DNA from: Primula veris
Taxonomy: Eukaryota > Streptophyta > Magnoliopsida > Ericales > Primulaceae
Direction of reading: 5' to 3'
Length of the DNA: 64,000 nt
Assembly (NCBI GenBank): GCA_963682055.1
Contig: OY821741.1
Span: forward strand, 21,088,711-21,152,710
Shown: positions 11,577-23,204 of the stretch, in pieces
How positions within the stretch are numbered: the first letter of the stretch is position 1
Layout: each line of letters begins with the position of its first letter
Translations under genes and position numbers: made by a program
The notes under the pieces: model-generated
What the model saw: the letters and a program-made list of their open reading frames with translations, nothing else
Told to the model about the DNA's origin: nothing
The model's database searches: none

Positions 11577-12295
11577 CTAACCCCAAAAGGCAAGCACAGC
11601 CTAAAAATCTTCCAACCAGAGAAATCTGTGAAGTTAAGGAGGCAACCTCATGCGTATGCGTGGATAGCTCTTGCAACCATGAAAGAGAAACTCATTGATG
11701 AAATGGAAGACCTGCGTTCCGAAGAGAAGGAGGATCAATCCATGACCGCTTACCTAATTGTTAAGGATTCTGATGATGAGGATCCATCAATGATGGGTGG
11801 ATGGCCTAAAAGCTTATATCGCATATCTAACCACATTAGAGGCTGAAGTTACTCCTCTCCTGACACCAGAAGTTGAGAAAGTAGTCCAGAATGTGGCTCA
11901 AAAATATAAACAATGATTTCATCTTTGAGTACCCTCAAAAAGAAATCCATGTGCAAGAAACACATGAGGAGATTGTCTTGGTTATCTTAATGTGATCATT
12001 CAAGAAGAAAGGTTAGATGATGACTAACAACAAAACAAATGGTTAAGAGGGTTAACCAATTGCAAGAAAACCTACATAAGTTCTTGGAGAGAATTCCAAC
12101 CCAACGCATTGACGGTGGAGAACTTGCTAAAGTTTGAGACGCACCTAAGAAATTGAACTAGAATCATTGTTCTTAGGTAAAAGTATACCATATGAGGAGC
12201 CTGATTACCTAACAATGTTTCTAGGCATGAGCTTAAAAAAAAAAAGAGAGACCCTGGTATGCCTACACTAACAATCATCATTGGTTTATATCAAC

Positions 12296-12640
12296 TTCAG
12301 AGAGTAATTTTAGATTCAAGCTCCAGCTTGAACTACTTACCTTTAGCAATGTACGAAGAGCTTAAACTCAAAGGAATCCAGCCCCTGCGTGCAAACCTGA
12401 TCATGGCGATGAAACTTGTCTAGGCATCGTTAATGATGTCATGTGCAGAGTAGAAGATTTCCTATATACTCTTGACTTTGTCGTTACGATTTTCCGATTG
12501 TAGGTAATACATTTGAATTGATCAATCCACGGTCATTCTAGGGCGTCCATTTCTATGCACAGCCAAAGCAACTATGGATTATAAGAAGGATACACTTACG
12601 CTTTGTGGTGGAAATGGTACGCTCACTCTTCAAATGAGCA
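12296..12640 (+). pseudogene. Athila-like gypsy aspartic protease, broken
   Basis: Retropepsin-like domain. The active-site block reads ILDSSSSLNYLPLAMYEELK near 12306-12365, with D-S-S where D-S/T-G is usual, so the flap-side glycine is lost. The second conserved block, VILGRPFLCTAKATMDYKKD, is readable near 12530-12590 and is diagnostic of Athila-type proteases. Frame changes lie between the two blocks. It would have cleaved the gag-pol precursor. Confidence 0.75.
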
Positions 12641-14150
12641 TGCTGTCACAAATGCAAAGAGCAAAGGCAAGAGGCTGCTAGTCATGTGAAAGTGCTTATC
12701 ATTGAGATCAATGAGAACGAAATGCTCAAGAGACAGAGTCAACAATCACGCGTAAGAAGAACCGCAAGGAAGAAGAAGAAAGGCGTTGAAGTCGAAACTT
12801 CAACACCAAAGGCAAAAGGAGGTAAGAAGAAAGAAGTAAAAGTAGGGAAACCTGTGAAGGTTTGGGTTGAGAAGGATAGAAGAATATAGGGAAAGAAAAC
12901 CCTGTAAAAAGGCCATTATTGACTGATGAAGATGATGCCCGATTATGGAGCTATATTACAAAGATAGCCAGGGAAGAATTAACAACCTTGATCAACACAT
13001 CACTATCTAGTCCCAATGTCGCATCTTCTCAGTTAACAGATGAGAAATCCGAAGAATTTGGAGATCCTTGTTCAGGCGATCGACCTCTTCTAGCATATGT
13101 ACAAAAACACAGTGTGAACCAAGCCCGCCGCATCTCCATCCATCAGATGGTATGGATATTTTGAGCGATAGAGATGAACTCTCTCCCTTTATGAGGAGAA
13201 TTTTTGAGGATGAGCTCTCGCAAAGTGCGTTGACAAAGGAAGTCTTGTAAAGTGAACCCGCATATGAACATCCCCTTATGTCTGACATTTGAAATGATGA
13301 TTGTAACTCACTGCACCTTCTCACCTACATGGAAAAATTCTTTAAACTCTCACACACACTAGTCGGTAAAGGTATCGATTTCCCCATAGTACGATGGTTA
13401 TATGTGATTGTCCTATGGACTGAGTTTTGATAGACACATGTGCATATGCAAACATAATGCCTGCTAAAATTTTCTCTGTCTTGGTTTGACTAAGCTATAT
13501 CCAAGTGATGAACACATGGTAGCAATTCATGGGAGTCGATCAGGAAAGTCCCTTAGGGTAGCTCTTGAGTTGAGATGTATAAGTGGTGACTTTATCTATA
13601 TTTTATATTTTGTAGCCTACGACAAGCACGATCCAAGATAAACTGGGTAGTTTTGGGCGCACCATTTCTTGTGAGTCGCAAGCAGTTTTGGATTACCGTA
13701 CACATCAAGTCACACTACAAAGTGACCTCGACACTTTTGACACATTCAAGATTGCAAGGTACTCTGGATAGGCTTCGTGTCTTCATCTTAAATCTTCTAA
13801 GGAACAATGACATTGCAATTGTATGTCTAAAAGGATGATTGCATTCCTCTTACTAGATCCACCACCTTCCGCCACTTATCCACCAATGAGTGACAGTTCC
13901 TCTAACCTTGCGTTAGTCACGATGAGTAACAAAACAAGGAAAGACGGGGGGTCTCCACACCCTATTTATCCCCACCACAATTCCATTCCACATTATTTCC
14001 ATATGTAAATTTTGATTGTTTTAGTTTTTTTGTTTTGTGTGTATGGAGTCTATGTTCCATTGCAGATGTTTTTCTTCTAATTTCAACAGTGAGGACACTT
14101 TCAGTTTTATTTTATTTTTATTTTTTTTGGGTTGAATACTTGTGAAAATA
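12641..14150 (+). pseudogene. Decayed remainder of Athila-like element
   Basis: After protease no RT or integrase block can be read. There is a Lys-rich open stretch (12686-12889, KKKKGVEVETSTPKAKGGKK), an acidic stretch (12919-13164) and a further open stretch at 13823-14008, followed by hydrophobic residues near 14010-14060. At about 14085 the text AACAGTGAGGACACT resembles the ACATTGAGGACAAT segment commonly seen after pol in Athila-like elements. I take this as an internally deleted 3' part; the 3' LTR was not recognised. Confidence 0.45.
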
Positions 14151-14453
14151 GGGAGAAATTTGAAAAAAAATTGTGTTTTTTTTAGTTAAAAGCCCACATT
14201 TATTTATTTTATAAAAAATTAAAAAGCCAAAAATATTGAAAAAATATAGAAAGCCGATTTATTTATTTTTAAGAAACTGAGTATATATTTTTATCTCTTA
14301 CTTGAGTGGAAAAAGAAAGGTATAAAAAGCACATTGAGAGATATAGAGCGTGCTGAAATATAAGCATTAGATAGAAAGACATATAGAGAGCATGAGGAAA
14401 TAGAAGCACATTATAGAGAGAGTGAAAGCGGGATGAGAGAAGGAGATAAACCA
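14151..14453. other. AT-rich spacer, nothing recognised
   Basis: About 300 bp of AT-rich and GA-rich sequence between the Athila-like relic and the SIRE-like LTR. Short repeats of ATAGAGAG and GAAAGA types occur. No gene or boundary is evident. Confidence 0.4.
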
Positions 14454-15718
14454 TGTTGAATCATGGGTTCAATAATTGATTTTGATTATAAATGTGATTC
14501 TAATTTAATGATTTTACAATTTGATGATATAATGTTTGATATTTTCCAAAGAGATAAAATGTATATTTTAAGACTTAAAATAATAGAGCATTCAATAATG
14601 AATCCAACGGTTCAAACGGAAGTCAACTCGGAGTCCAAACAAGCAAATTACGAGTGTTTTAAAAAGTAGAAAAATTAGTTCAAAAATCTCGACCCATCAA
14701 GATATATTCTGATCGATCAAAAATGGTCCAAAAAGTTACAGTCAATTTCGACCCATCGAGATACATGTCAACCGATCGAAAAAAGTACAAGTACAAAACT
14801 TTCCAGAAATCTCGATCCACCGAGATTCAGTCCGATCGATTGAGATTCGGTCCGTTTCAAAAAGGTTGCCTTTTGCTTTTTCAAAAACAAACTTTTACCC
14901 ATTGAATAAAATCCATAATAAATCTAAATGGTCAACTATGGTCCAATAGACTTTTTGGGTCTTTAAATACACCACAATCCCTCTACAAAATACATCAGTC
15001 ATCATCTCTTAATCTCTCTTCATCTTAAACACAAAAAAATCCATTGTTGAACGAAAAAGCTCAAAAAAGGAAAAAGAGGAGAAAGGTGATCAAGCTCAAA
15101 AAACATCTAAATCTCACCTATTATTTTATTTAGAAGCAATAAAATAGTGAGTGCAGTTACATTTTTGTAACAAAATTGTAAAGAGAAAACTTATAAGCTC
15201 AATTGTGAGTGAGTGTTTGGGTATAAGCTTTTAAGCCAAAGTGTTGGTTAAAAGTTCTAGGTCAAACACTTGGATACTCATAAATTGAGGGGTAGTCGTT
15301 GATTCGCCTTTTGTGTACTCTTGCACTTGTATCAAGATTGTATCCTAGGGTAGAGGGTGATCAAATCGATTGATTAGCTTGGTAGGATTTGTAATCTTGG
15401 GAAGAAAATTATAGTGAAATACTTAGTTAAGTTAATTACGAAGAGAGGGCGTAGTCGGGTTTGCCGAAGTCTATATATCGTGGTGTCAATCTCTTCGCTT
15501 AATATTTACTTTCCACAACTTAAATTATTTGTGATTGTGTGCATGTTTCAATTTATTCATAAATTATTGTCGCATATTATTGTTGCTAAAATAGAAATCA
15601 AGTTAGTTGGTTGTTAGTTGCGCTTAAGTTTTAATTCCGTGAAAAACGCCTAAAACCTTATTCACCCCCCCCCCCCCCCCCCCCACACCCACCACCCAAG
15701 GTTTATCCGCACGGACCA
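14454..15718 (+). repeat. 5' LTR of SIRE-like copia (about 1265 bp)
   Basis: Starts TGTTGAATCATGGG and ends near GGACCA just before the PBS. Its first ~90 bp match the 3' LTR start at 18802, and 14834-15100 match the inverted segment at 18891-19160. It holds an array of CGATC-type palindromes near 14690-14845 and a run of 20 C near the right end. A TATA-like TCTTTAAATACAC lies near 14960. Confidence 0.8.
15665..15684. repeat. C20 homopolymer in LTR
   Basis: Twenty consecutive C residues, then ACACCCACCACCC, about 40 bp before the PBS. It may reflect slippage or an assembly length error. The complementary strand would be a G-run. Confidence 0.95.
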
Positions 15719-15723
15719 ATAAT

Positions 15724-15735
15724 TGGTATCAGAGC
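15724..15735 (+). promoter_or_regulatory. PBS, initiator tRNA-Met
   Basis: TGGTATCAGAGC is the canonical plant copia primer binding site complementary to the 3' end of initiator tRNA-Met. It sits five bases after the LTR end. Confidence 0.9.
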
Positions 15736-15783
15736 TGAGGCACTTGCATATAGCAATCTAACAATTTAAGAGTTAAGATCCCA

Positions 15784-17760
15784 ATGGATAACGTACTTAA
15801 TTTTGCCTCCGGTAGAGCTTCATTCCCCCAACACTCCTCCTTTTTTTGATTGGATAAAATATTCCTATTGAAAGGATAGGATGAGTATGTTTTTTGAAAG
15901 TTATAACGTTAAACTTTGGATGAACATAAAAGTAGGATATTCCATGCCAACATCCGAAAATTGTGAGAACCCAATCCCTGTAGAGGACTTAGATGACGAT
16001 CAACTAGAAGCCTACTCTACTAACGCCAACACGATGTACTCTATTGTTTTTGGCATTTCCCCTAACGAGTAGTTATGGGTAAAACATGTAAAGGTATGTG
16101 GGATAAGTTAGTAGTTATGCATGAAGGGACTAACCAAATTAAGGAGTGGAAACTCCAAATTCTAGTGCACGATTACGAACTTTTTAGGATGAGCAAGGGA
16201 GAAACTATTTTCGATATGCTTGCTAGATTTACAACTATTACTAACTGATTAACGTCTCTTGGTAAGTGTTTTTCTTGTAAGGAAATGGTTTCAAAGGTGA
16301 TTCAGAGCTTACCAGAAGAATGGGAACCAAATGTCATGACAATTCAAGAGGCGCACGACATGAACACATACACTCTTGATTCGTTGACGGGTTCATTTAT
16401 TACTCACGATATCACCCTCAATAGTCATAAACCAATATCGAAAAGGAATGAGATAACTTTCAAAAGGAACAACTTGTAACAAAAGTGATGAGCTATCTGA
16501 TGACGACAAAAATTCAATGCAAATTATTCAAATCATCAAGAAATTACTAAAGTTTAATGACAAACATAAACATAAAGGTAAATCATTAAATAATTCAATT
16601 ATTTCTAATGATTTTGTTTGCTATGTTGGTGGAAAGGAAGGACACATCGCAAGAGCAAAGGCAAGAAAAAAATATTCGCTTTAAGCTCTAGAGATAGCTC
16701 TGACCAAGATGAAGTCGATCATCTTGCTTGCTATATGGTCATGGAAGACAACCATGAACAAAACTACTCATCATCAAGCGAAAGTGACAATGCTGAGGTA
16801 AAAGATCTATCTCATGATAAATTAATTCATTTGTGGAATTTATTCCGAAAATTTTCCTAAACTTGATGAAAATGTTAAATCTCTTCAAAGGATAAATTAT
16901 TCTCTCAATGACAAAATAAGATCCTTGAAAATAGATAACAATGGAAATGAAAATAAGTCTAGCCCCAAATCATCATTTTCATTTAATGATATTGATGGTG
17001 AAAAACAAGACTTGAAAGATGAGAACAATACTCTTATTCTCCAAAATGAGTTTTAAAAACAGAGAATGACTCTTTGAAAATGTAAAACGATGAACTTGTC
17101 AATACGTTCAAAAAACTCGAGTTAACAATCTCAAAATTTTCCAAAGGAAAAATTGTGTTGGACAAAGTTTGAGTTGTCAAAAAGATATCAATGACAAAAG
17201 CGGTTTGGGTTTCAATTGCAACACATTTGGCTCAAAAACAACCCGCTTTGTCAAATCTTCTATCATTTATAAACTCCTCTGGTAGTTTTTACACAAGGGA
17301 ACATTTCAATAGTTTTGCCAAACTCTTGCAATGATAGAAGAGGTTTGAGTTTTCAAACCAAAACTGTTCATTAAACTTCTAAAAATTCGTAGAAAAAGTC
17401 ATATAATTCTCGTTATACGAAAAAATGTATGCATTGTTTGCATTTTAGTATAAATAAACATATTTCTTCTAGATATCCGCATCATTTTCAGATAGCTAGA
17501 AACGACTTAATTTGAGTAGTTAAGACCCATGCCACTAACAATATCGGAGGCAAAATATATTGGGGACCAAAGGACAAAACTCACGTTGTAGGTATCTTCA
17601 TTCAAAATGAGAAAATCAACAAATGGTTGACAAACCCAGAAAAAATCGTTGTAGTTGAAAAAATCATTGGTTGATAAACCCAGAAAAAATCATTGTAGTT
17701 GAGAACAGTGTTTCCACTATAGAGAAAGAGGATCCAATGACGGAGAAAAGTGGAAGGAAA
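15784..17760 (+). pseudogene. copia gag (UBN2-type), broken
   Basis: Begins with ATG at 15784 (MDNVLNFASGRASFPQ), then frame changes. Clear blocks follow: YWKDRMSMFFESYNVKLW (about 15868-15915), QLEAYSTNANTMYSI (15999), WKLQILVHDYELFRMSKGET (16149) and MVSKVIQSLPEEWEPNVM (16285), which are typical of UBN2-type copia gag. A decayed zinc knuckle, CYVGGKEGHIAR near 16619, has lost Cys residues. The remainder (16860-17700) is Lys- and Asn-rich and probably coiled-coil, as in SIRE gag. At least six stops or frameshifts are present. The MITE insertion follows. Confidence 0.8.
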
Positions 17761-17775
17761 ACTAACAAATGGTAC

Positions 17776-18494
17776 CAGGGGCAGATCTAGTATTTTTTAT
17801 TTGGGGGGCACAATTATGTTAAACTAAGTCAAGAACAAGTAAGTTACCGGAAAAAAAAAATACAAATAAAGAAGACCCATTCATTACATAATCTTATGTT
17901 TTCTTTTGCGAAACCTTAAAGTAAAAGCACCAAAATCCCCCCAAACTAATTATAATTATAAATACTCCAAATTTAAAAGACCTAATCGATGATATTATAA
18001 AAAATTGAAATACCGGCAAACAAAAATCAAAGAAATAATATATACTCAAATTTAAACAAGCATAATTAAATCCCAATAAACATTAATCTTATAAGAAAAA
18101 CTCCAATTCGAACAACCTTTTAAAAATCTGACAAAAATATACAAAAGCAAAAAAACCCTAAATTATCCTCAAATTGAACAATTACAAAAAATCTATCAAT
18201 TACCAATTGAAAAGATTACGAGGGCTGTTTGAATGTCATGAGATGGAACAAGAGGCAGAGATCATGTGGTGGATTGAATTGGATGTGAGTAATCTTTATA
18301 TGCTGGTTTTGTGTAACACATACAAGAAAGTAAAGGTATATGCAAATGAATAAATTAGTATTAAATTTCCTTTATATATTGACAAATGGCTGGACTGTAA
18401 TTAATAAAATGACTCAGGGGTATTCCGGTAATTTCACTGGGTAAAAATTTTGGGGGCATGTGCCAGCCCATGCCCCAGCGTGGATCCGCCCCTG
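17776..18494. mobile_element. hAT-like non-autonomous element (719 bp)
   Basis: Terminal inverted repeats CAGGGGCAGATCTAG (left) and, reading inward from the right, CAGGGGCGGATCCACG. Flanking 8-bp target duplications are AATGGTAC (17768-17775) and AACGGTAC (18495-18502), one mismatch. An 8-bp duplication with CAGGG ends is the hAT pattern. No transposase is encoded; the short open stretch at 17894-18076 has no known motif. It inserted into the SIRE-like gag/3' region. Confidence 0.88.
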
Positions 18495-18787
18495 AACGGT
18501 ACCACATACCCGAACATGAAAACGCTTAATGCAATTGTCATTAAAGATCGGACTCGACATCACGTATTTGGTACATTAAACTATATATTTTTCATGTATA
18601 TGTGATTAGCTGAGTTATATGCATCATTACATTTTTCATGTTTTATTAATTCTTTCAAAACTCTCCACAAAACCCCAATTTTTATTGTATTTTGATAATA
18701 CCAAAGTGGAAGAAAAATGATAATTAGAGAAAAGCTATGTTTTAATATGTTTTATACTTGTAAAATCATCATTATTTTGTCATAATC

Positions 18788-18801
18788 AAAATGGGGGAGA
18801 T
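18788..18801 (+). promoter_or_regulatory. Polypurine tract of SIRE-like copia
   Basis: AAAATGGGGGAGAT directly before TGTTGAA of the 3' LTR. It would prime plus-strand DNA synthesis. Confidence 0.8.
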
Positions 18802-19160
18802 TGTTGAACTATGAGTTCAATAATTGATTTTGATTATAAGTGTGATTATGATTTAATGATTTTATAATGCGATGATATATTGTTTGTTTGAGCTTGATCA
18901 CATTTTTCCTCATTTTCCCTTTTTGAGCTTTTCTGTTCAACAATGGAGTTTTTTGTGTTTAAGATGGAGAGAGCTTGATGGATGGTGATTGATGTGTTTT
19001 GGAGAGAAATTGGGGTGTATTTAATGACCCAAAAAGTCTATTGGACCATATTTGACCGTTTAGATATGTTGTGGCTTTTATTCAATGGATAAAAGCTTTT
19101 TTTTGAAAAAACAAAAAGCAACATTTTTAAAACGGACCGAATCTTCATCGATCGTAAGGA
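18802..19160 (+). repeat. Chimeric 3' LTR: direct start plus inverted segment
   Basis: 18802-18890 matches the first 90 bp of the 5' LTR in the same orientation. From 18891 the sequence is instead the reverse complement of 5' LTR positions about 15100 to 14834, ending at 19160 where gypsy RNase H sequence begins. So about 4.3 hundred bp of expected LTR between these two points is missing and the rest is flipped. An inversion, or a second oppositely oriented LTR truncated on both sides, would explain it. Confidence 0.85.
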
Positions 19161-20893
19161 CAATTCCAGCTCCCAACCCCTCTTTTGTGGACGACCCATC
19201 GACGTTTATCTCCTAGTGCGACTGTCGTGATATTTCCACTGGTTCGTTATATCTCTCGGTAAATTTTGCAATGAAGTCTGCTAAAACTTGTCCCTTTTAT
19301 CGCGTGTCTAGGCATGAACTCGATGTGGAATTGGAAAAGCTCGACTCCCCATGCGGCTACTCGTCCACTGATATCGACTCTCCATAGAGATTCCTTGATT
19401 TGGAATTTGGTATAAACTTGGACTTGGTGCGCGATGAAGTAGTGCGACAGCTTCCTTGTTACTATTACAAGTGCCAGACATAATTTCTCCAACGACAAAT
19501 ATCTTCTTTCAGCGTCGACTAGGGTTTTACTTACGAAATAAACTATAAATTGTTCTCAACCTTTTTCCCTTAGAATGACCGCGCGTACAGCTGTTGTTGA
19601 CACTGCCAAGTAGCATGTCATTATATCCCCTTTATTTGGTTTCACTAACAATAGTAGTGTCTTTAGGTATTTCTTTAAGTTGTGAAAGGATGTTTCGCAC
19701 TTGGGATTCCATATGAACTTTTTTCCCTTTTTGAGTGTGTCAGAGAAAGTTTGTCCTTTATCCGCGGATTGGCTAATGAACCTGCTCAGTGCAGTCATTA
19801 TTCGAATAAGTTCATATATCTGCTTTTTGTTTTTGGTGCAGCTAGTTTTCTCAGAGCCGTTATCTGGTCGGGGTTTGCTTCAATTACTCTTTGGCTAACC
19901 ATGTGTCCTAGGAACTTACCCTTACTTATGCCGACACGCATTTCATTGCATTGAGCTTCAACTTGTGTTTGCCCAAAGTTTGGAATACGTCCTTTAGGTC
20001 TTGTAAGTGAGATTTTGCCTTTTCGCCTTTTATGACCATGTCGTCGATATAAACCTCCATTGTTTTGCCGATGTATCTTTGACAAACTTTCGTTATCATT
20101 CTTTGATATGTAGCTCCTACATTTCGTAATCCGAACGTCATTACTTTATAACAATAATTCTCCACGGGTGAGATGAATGATGTTTTCTCCTGATCTTCTT
20201 CGGACAGTGGTATTTGGTGGTATCCTGAGTATGCGTCTAAGAAGGGCATCCTTTTTCTCCCGCCGTTGCGTCGACCAATTGGTCAATTCTTTGCAGTGGC
20301 TAAGAGTCCCTTGGGCAGGCCTTATGGAGACTGATAAAGTCAATACACACTCTTAGCTTCCCATTTTTCTTAGGAACCACCACTGGGTTTGACAACCATG
20401 CAGGGTACATCACCTCTCTTATAGCCTCAGCCGCAAGTAGCTTATGCACTTCAGCTATAATTGCCTCCATGTGCTCAATTGATATTCTTCTACTCTTCTG
20501 TGCAATTGGCTTGTACTCATAGTTCACGCTTAGCTTGTGACACACCAATTTGGGGTCTAGCCCGGGCATGTCACTAGGGCTCCACGCGAATTTGTCTATA
20601 TTTTCGAATAAGAACTCCTCCATCCCTTTTGCTTCTTCTTCGGGAAGGTTTTCTCTTAACAGGAAATAATGCTCTTCATCCATTCCCGGAATTCTTACCT
20701 TCCTCAGTTTTTCTCCCAGTTGCTTCTCTACTACCCTTTCTTCCTTGGCAATTTTCTCTACCAGCTTCTTCAGGCTGGTCGGTTGCTCCCTAATGACCAA
20801 CTGTTTCCTTAAAGCAGCCGTTATGTCATCACAGCGTCTGGATTGGACAAAATAGTTCAAAAATAAAATCAATAAATTCAAGGTACGAAACAA
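19161..20893 (-). pseudogene. gypsy RT-RNase H fragment, broken
   Basis: Minus-strand pol fragment of a Tat-like gypsy element. From the right: a Glu/Lys-rich linker, FAWSPSDMPGLDPKLVCH (near 20590), PVVVPKKNGKLRVCIDF (near 20375), then after a frameshift MPFLDAYSGYHQIPL (20249), FGLRNVGATYQRM and the catalytic VYIDDMVIKG (near 20050). The thumb (KGKFLGHMVSQRVIEANP) and the RNase H start (CETSFHNLKKYL; SHYFIAHQVQVYT, 19450) follow. The last readable block is VDGSSTKEGLGAGIV at about 19205-19165, cut at the junction with the inverted SIRE LTR. Several frameshifts break it. No LTRs, integrase or gag are attached. Confidence 0.85.
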
Positions 20894-21810
20894 AACACAT
20901 AAAAAGTCATAGTACTAATCGAGAAAATAACAATAGTTTTGATCTTAGCTTGTCCTCGTACCCCACTCGAGTCCACATTTTCACACTCTCTCTCGAGAAA
21001 CCTTAATATCTGAGAATTATGTAGTACCTTAATTTGGGTGTAAACATAGGAAATTTGCAATTTTGCAATGCAACCCTGCAAAGTGAAAAATCTAAGCTGG
21101 GCTGGCCATTATTTATATGATTTTTGTTTATCTGAATTGTTGATGTTTTCTTGTAGGAAATTTTGGGTTTAGTACTACTTTGCTATCTTAATAAGCAATA
21201 GAAAAAAGAAAAGAAACTTAATAAGCAATAGGTAGTATACAAAAAACTGTATTTATAATTGGTATTTCTGAATAATCAAAAGATTTATACGCCCTTATAA
21301 ATCCTCCTCCTCTCTCTCTCTCTCTCTTTCTCCTACAATCTCTCATGGTTATCTTACCTAATATACAATCAAACAAATTTACAGTATAATAGAAATTTAA
21401 GCCAAAGTCCTTGGACATAATACTACACCACAAATTATTAGTAGTATACTAAAAAAATTCAAACGTATACTATATCATCAATTATACAACGCACAATACA
21501 CAATCCAGGTATGAATTAGAAAATTGAACTGTATGTCGTGAGCCTCGTTGGACAGTATACCAGATCCCATTAGACAGTATACCAAGAAACAAATTAACAC
21601 TAAATAGTTTATACAATATACCATTCAATAACTCGGGTTCGTTTAAAAATAAAGGAAAGACAATTCAACAGTATAAGTACGAAATTTCCCATTCCATTTG
21701 GCAGTACACCAAGAGACAAACTTAACACTAAGAAATTTAAACAGTATACCATATAAATACTCAGTACCAAATTTCAATAAACAATCTACAACTAAAATAA
21801 ACAATATATG
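20894..21810. other. AT-rich spacer with CT microsatellite
   Basis: No gene recognised. A CT-rich microsatellite lies at 21301-21332. Two similar stretches about 125 bp apart (21566 and 21691) share CCATT-GRCAGTA-ACCAAGARACAAA and ACAGTATACCAT, suggesting a diverged tandem duplication. Confidence 0.5.
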
Positions 21811-22483
21811 TGATGGAGGTTAAAAATTAGGGTTAGAACCCTGCGGTGATTGTAACACACACGGTCTGAAACCTAGCAATAAATACGGAGTTAATGAGCA
21901 TTTAATAGCCCTATCGAGGGGAGTAGATAGGGTTCTGAATCCACTTCCCTTGCCGATGAGCTTATCAACAAGATAACATCTGGAAAATACTCATATATAA
22001 AAGATAATCAATCAGATATTATACGAAAGAAATAAGACATCAAATCTATACAGACATATCTCATAAATATAGGGTCAAATCATTAAAGATATGTTTCTTA
22101 AGCATTATGGAAAGCATGTCCAACAACAATACTAAAAGATAGGCGAGGAGCCCACGTCAGGGCCTCATCAACAAAGGATATTTTACTATCTGAAGGGATA
22201 AAACTATAAGATCAATGCCTTCGAAGGATAACGAAAGAAACATGATCCCCCAAAAGAGCGCCACTCGCCAGCGAGGAGAAATAGCGTCACCCCTTCGGAC
22301 TAGCCAAGTTGGTGGAAAGATAAAGAAGATATAGCAGAATATATCTCAGCATGACATTAGGGAAATAAATGTCATAAACAGCTAGGAAGAAGTCCAAGCC
22401 AAGCCCTAGAAATGAGTTTTTCTCATTGGTTCACATCCTGTGAATGAAGTTCACGCACTGGACCTAATTTTTAAGATCCATCA
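21811..22483 (+). repeat. Gypsy LTR (673 bp)
   Basis: Bounded by perfect 6-bp inverted ends TGATGG and CCATCA and followed two bases later by a PBS-like segment and then a gag start. No partner LTR lies in the window. Confidence 0.6.
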
Positions 22484-22485
22484 AA

Positions 22486-22508
22486 TGGCGCTATCAGCAG
22501 AAAAGATC
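22486..22508 (+). promoter_or_regulatory. Probable PBS of gypsy element
   Basis: TGGCGCTATCAGCAGAAAAGATC, just inside the LTR, resembles the Tat-type pattern TGGCGCCGTCTGTGGGAAAG. The match is partial. Confidence 0.45.
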
Positions 22509-22598
22509 CACAGTTAAAAGCTTGGATTTGCTCTTCTAACAAGTTAAGAACGACCGATTCAAAGAAAGTGAATCATCGACGTACTGATATTTTCTTAG

Positions 22599-23204
22599 AT
22601 GGCCGGAAAGACACAAAGTCAAAAAGATAAGAACCATCCCGAAGAGCACGTCTTGCCCATCACGGGGACAAAGGCTCCCAATGTGAATGCCACCCCTCAA
22701 GTATTCTCCACCCCTGTCGAGGGGTAGACCTCTTCTTCCTCAAAATCCAAGTCCCTCGGGCGTACCACACGTGAGAACTACGAAGAGCTCAAACCGGCCG
22801 CATGCCAGGGAGCAATCGACTATGCAGAGGCCTCTTCACGAAATCATAGTACTCCTATGAGAACCAAACACAAGAGGAAGTCCGCATTCCTCCCCAGACA
22901 CACCACCGAAGAAGAAGAATCTGTCGGTAGACACATCAAAAACTTGAGGTTCAGCTTGGAAAGAAAAAGGGGAAACCCCAAACTACGGTCTGTGATCACA
23001 CGGAAAAATATTCGTAACCTCAAGAAAGACTTTGACAAGGTTGCCGAGGTACTCGACGACGTGTCCCTCCCCCGCCAAAATAGAAGTGCAAATGATTGGC
23101 TAAGAAGGGAATTTTCCCCCGAGGATGAAGAACCAAATAAGAGATACTACATCTCATCCGCGAGTGATGATGAGAGGGCACCTCCCCATCATTGCAGGAA
23201 CTGA
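22599..23204 (+). pseudogene. gypsy gag N-terminal fragment with one stop
   Basis: ATG at 22599 opens a frame (MAGKTQSQKDKNHPEEH...) that stays open for 201 codons to a stop at 23202, apart from a single TAG at 22725. It lies about 110 bp after the PBS, the place for gag. The protein is Lys/Arg- and Glu-rich, with TRENYEELKPA, RHTTEEEESVGRHIKNLRF and an acidic tail; no zinc knuckle or core gag domain is reached. Assignment as gag rests on position and general character. Only one lesion in 200 codons suggests that it is younger than the other relics here. Confidence 0.55.

Larger units (their letters stand above)
14454..19160 (+). mobile_element. SIRE-like Ty1/copia element, gag only, rearranged
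   Basis: 5' LTR (14454), PBS for initiator tRNA-Met (15724), gag (15784 onwards), a polypurine tract (18788) and the start of a 3' LTR (18802) are in the right order. The polypurine tract GGGGGAGATTGTTGAA and the long LTR point to the SIRE/Maximus group. Protease, integrase and RT are absent, so a large internal deletion occurred. A hAT-like MITE sits inside, and the 3' LTR switches to an inverted segment. Confidence 0.8.

Noticed and set aside
14454..19160. Gene with large introns
   Set aside because: LTR, PBS and polypurine tract identify a retroelement; gag frame is full of stops.
19682..19954. 90-codon plus-strand open frame
   Set aside because: Antisense shadow of the gypsy RT/RNase H fragment.
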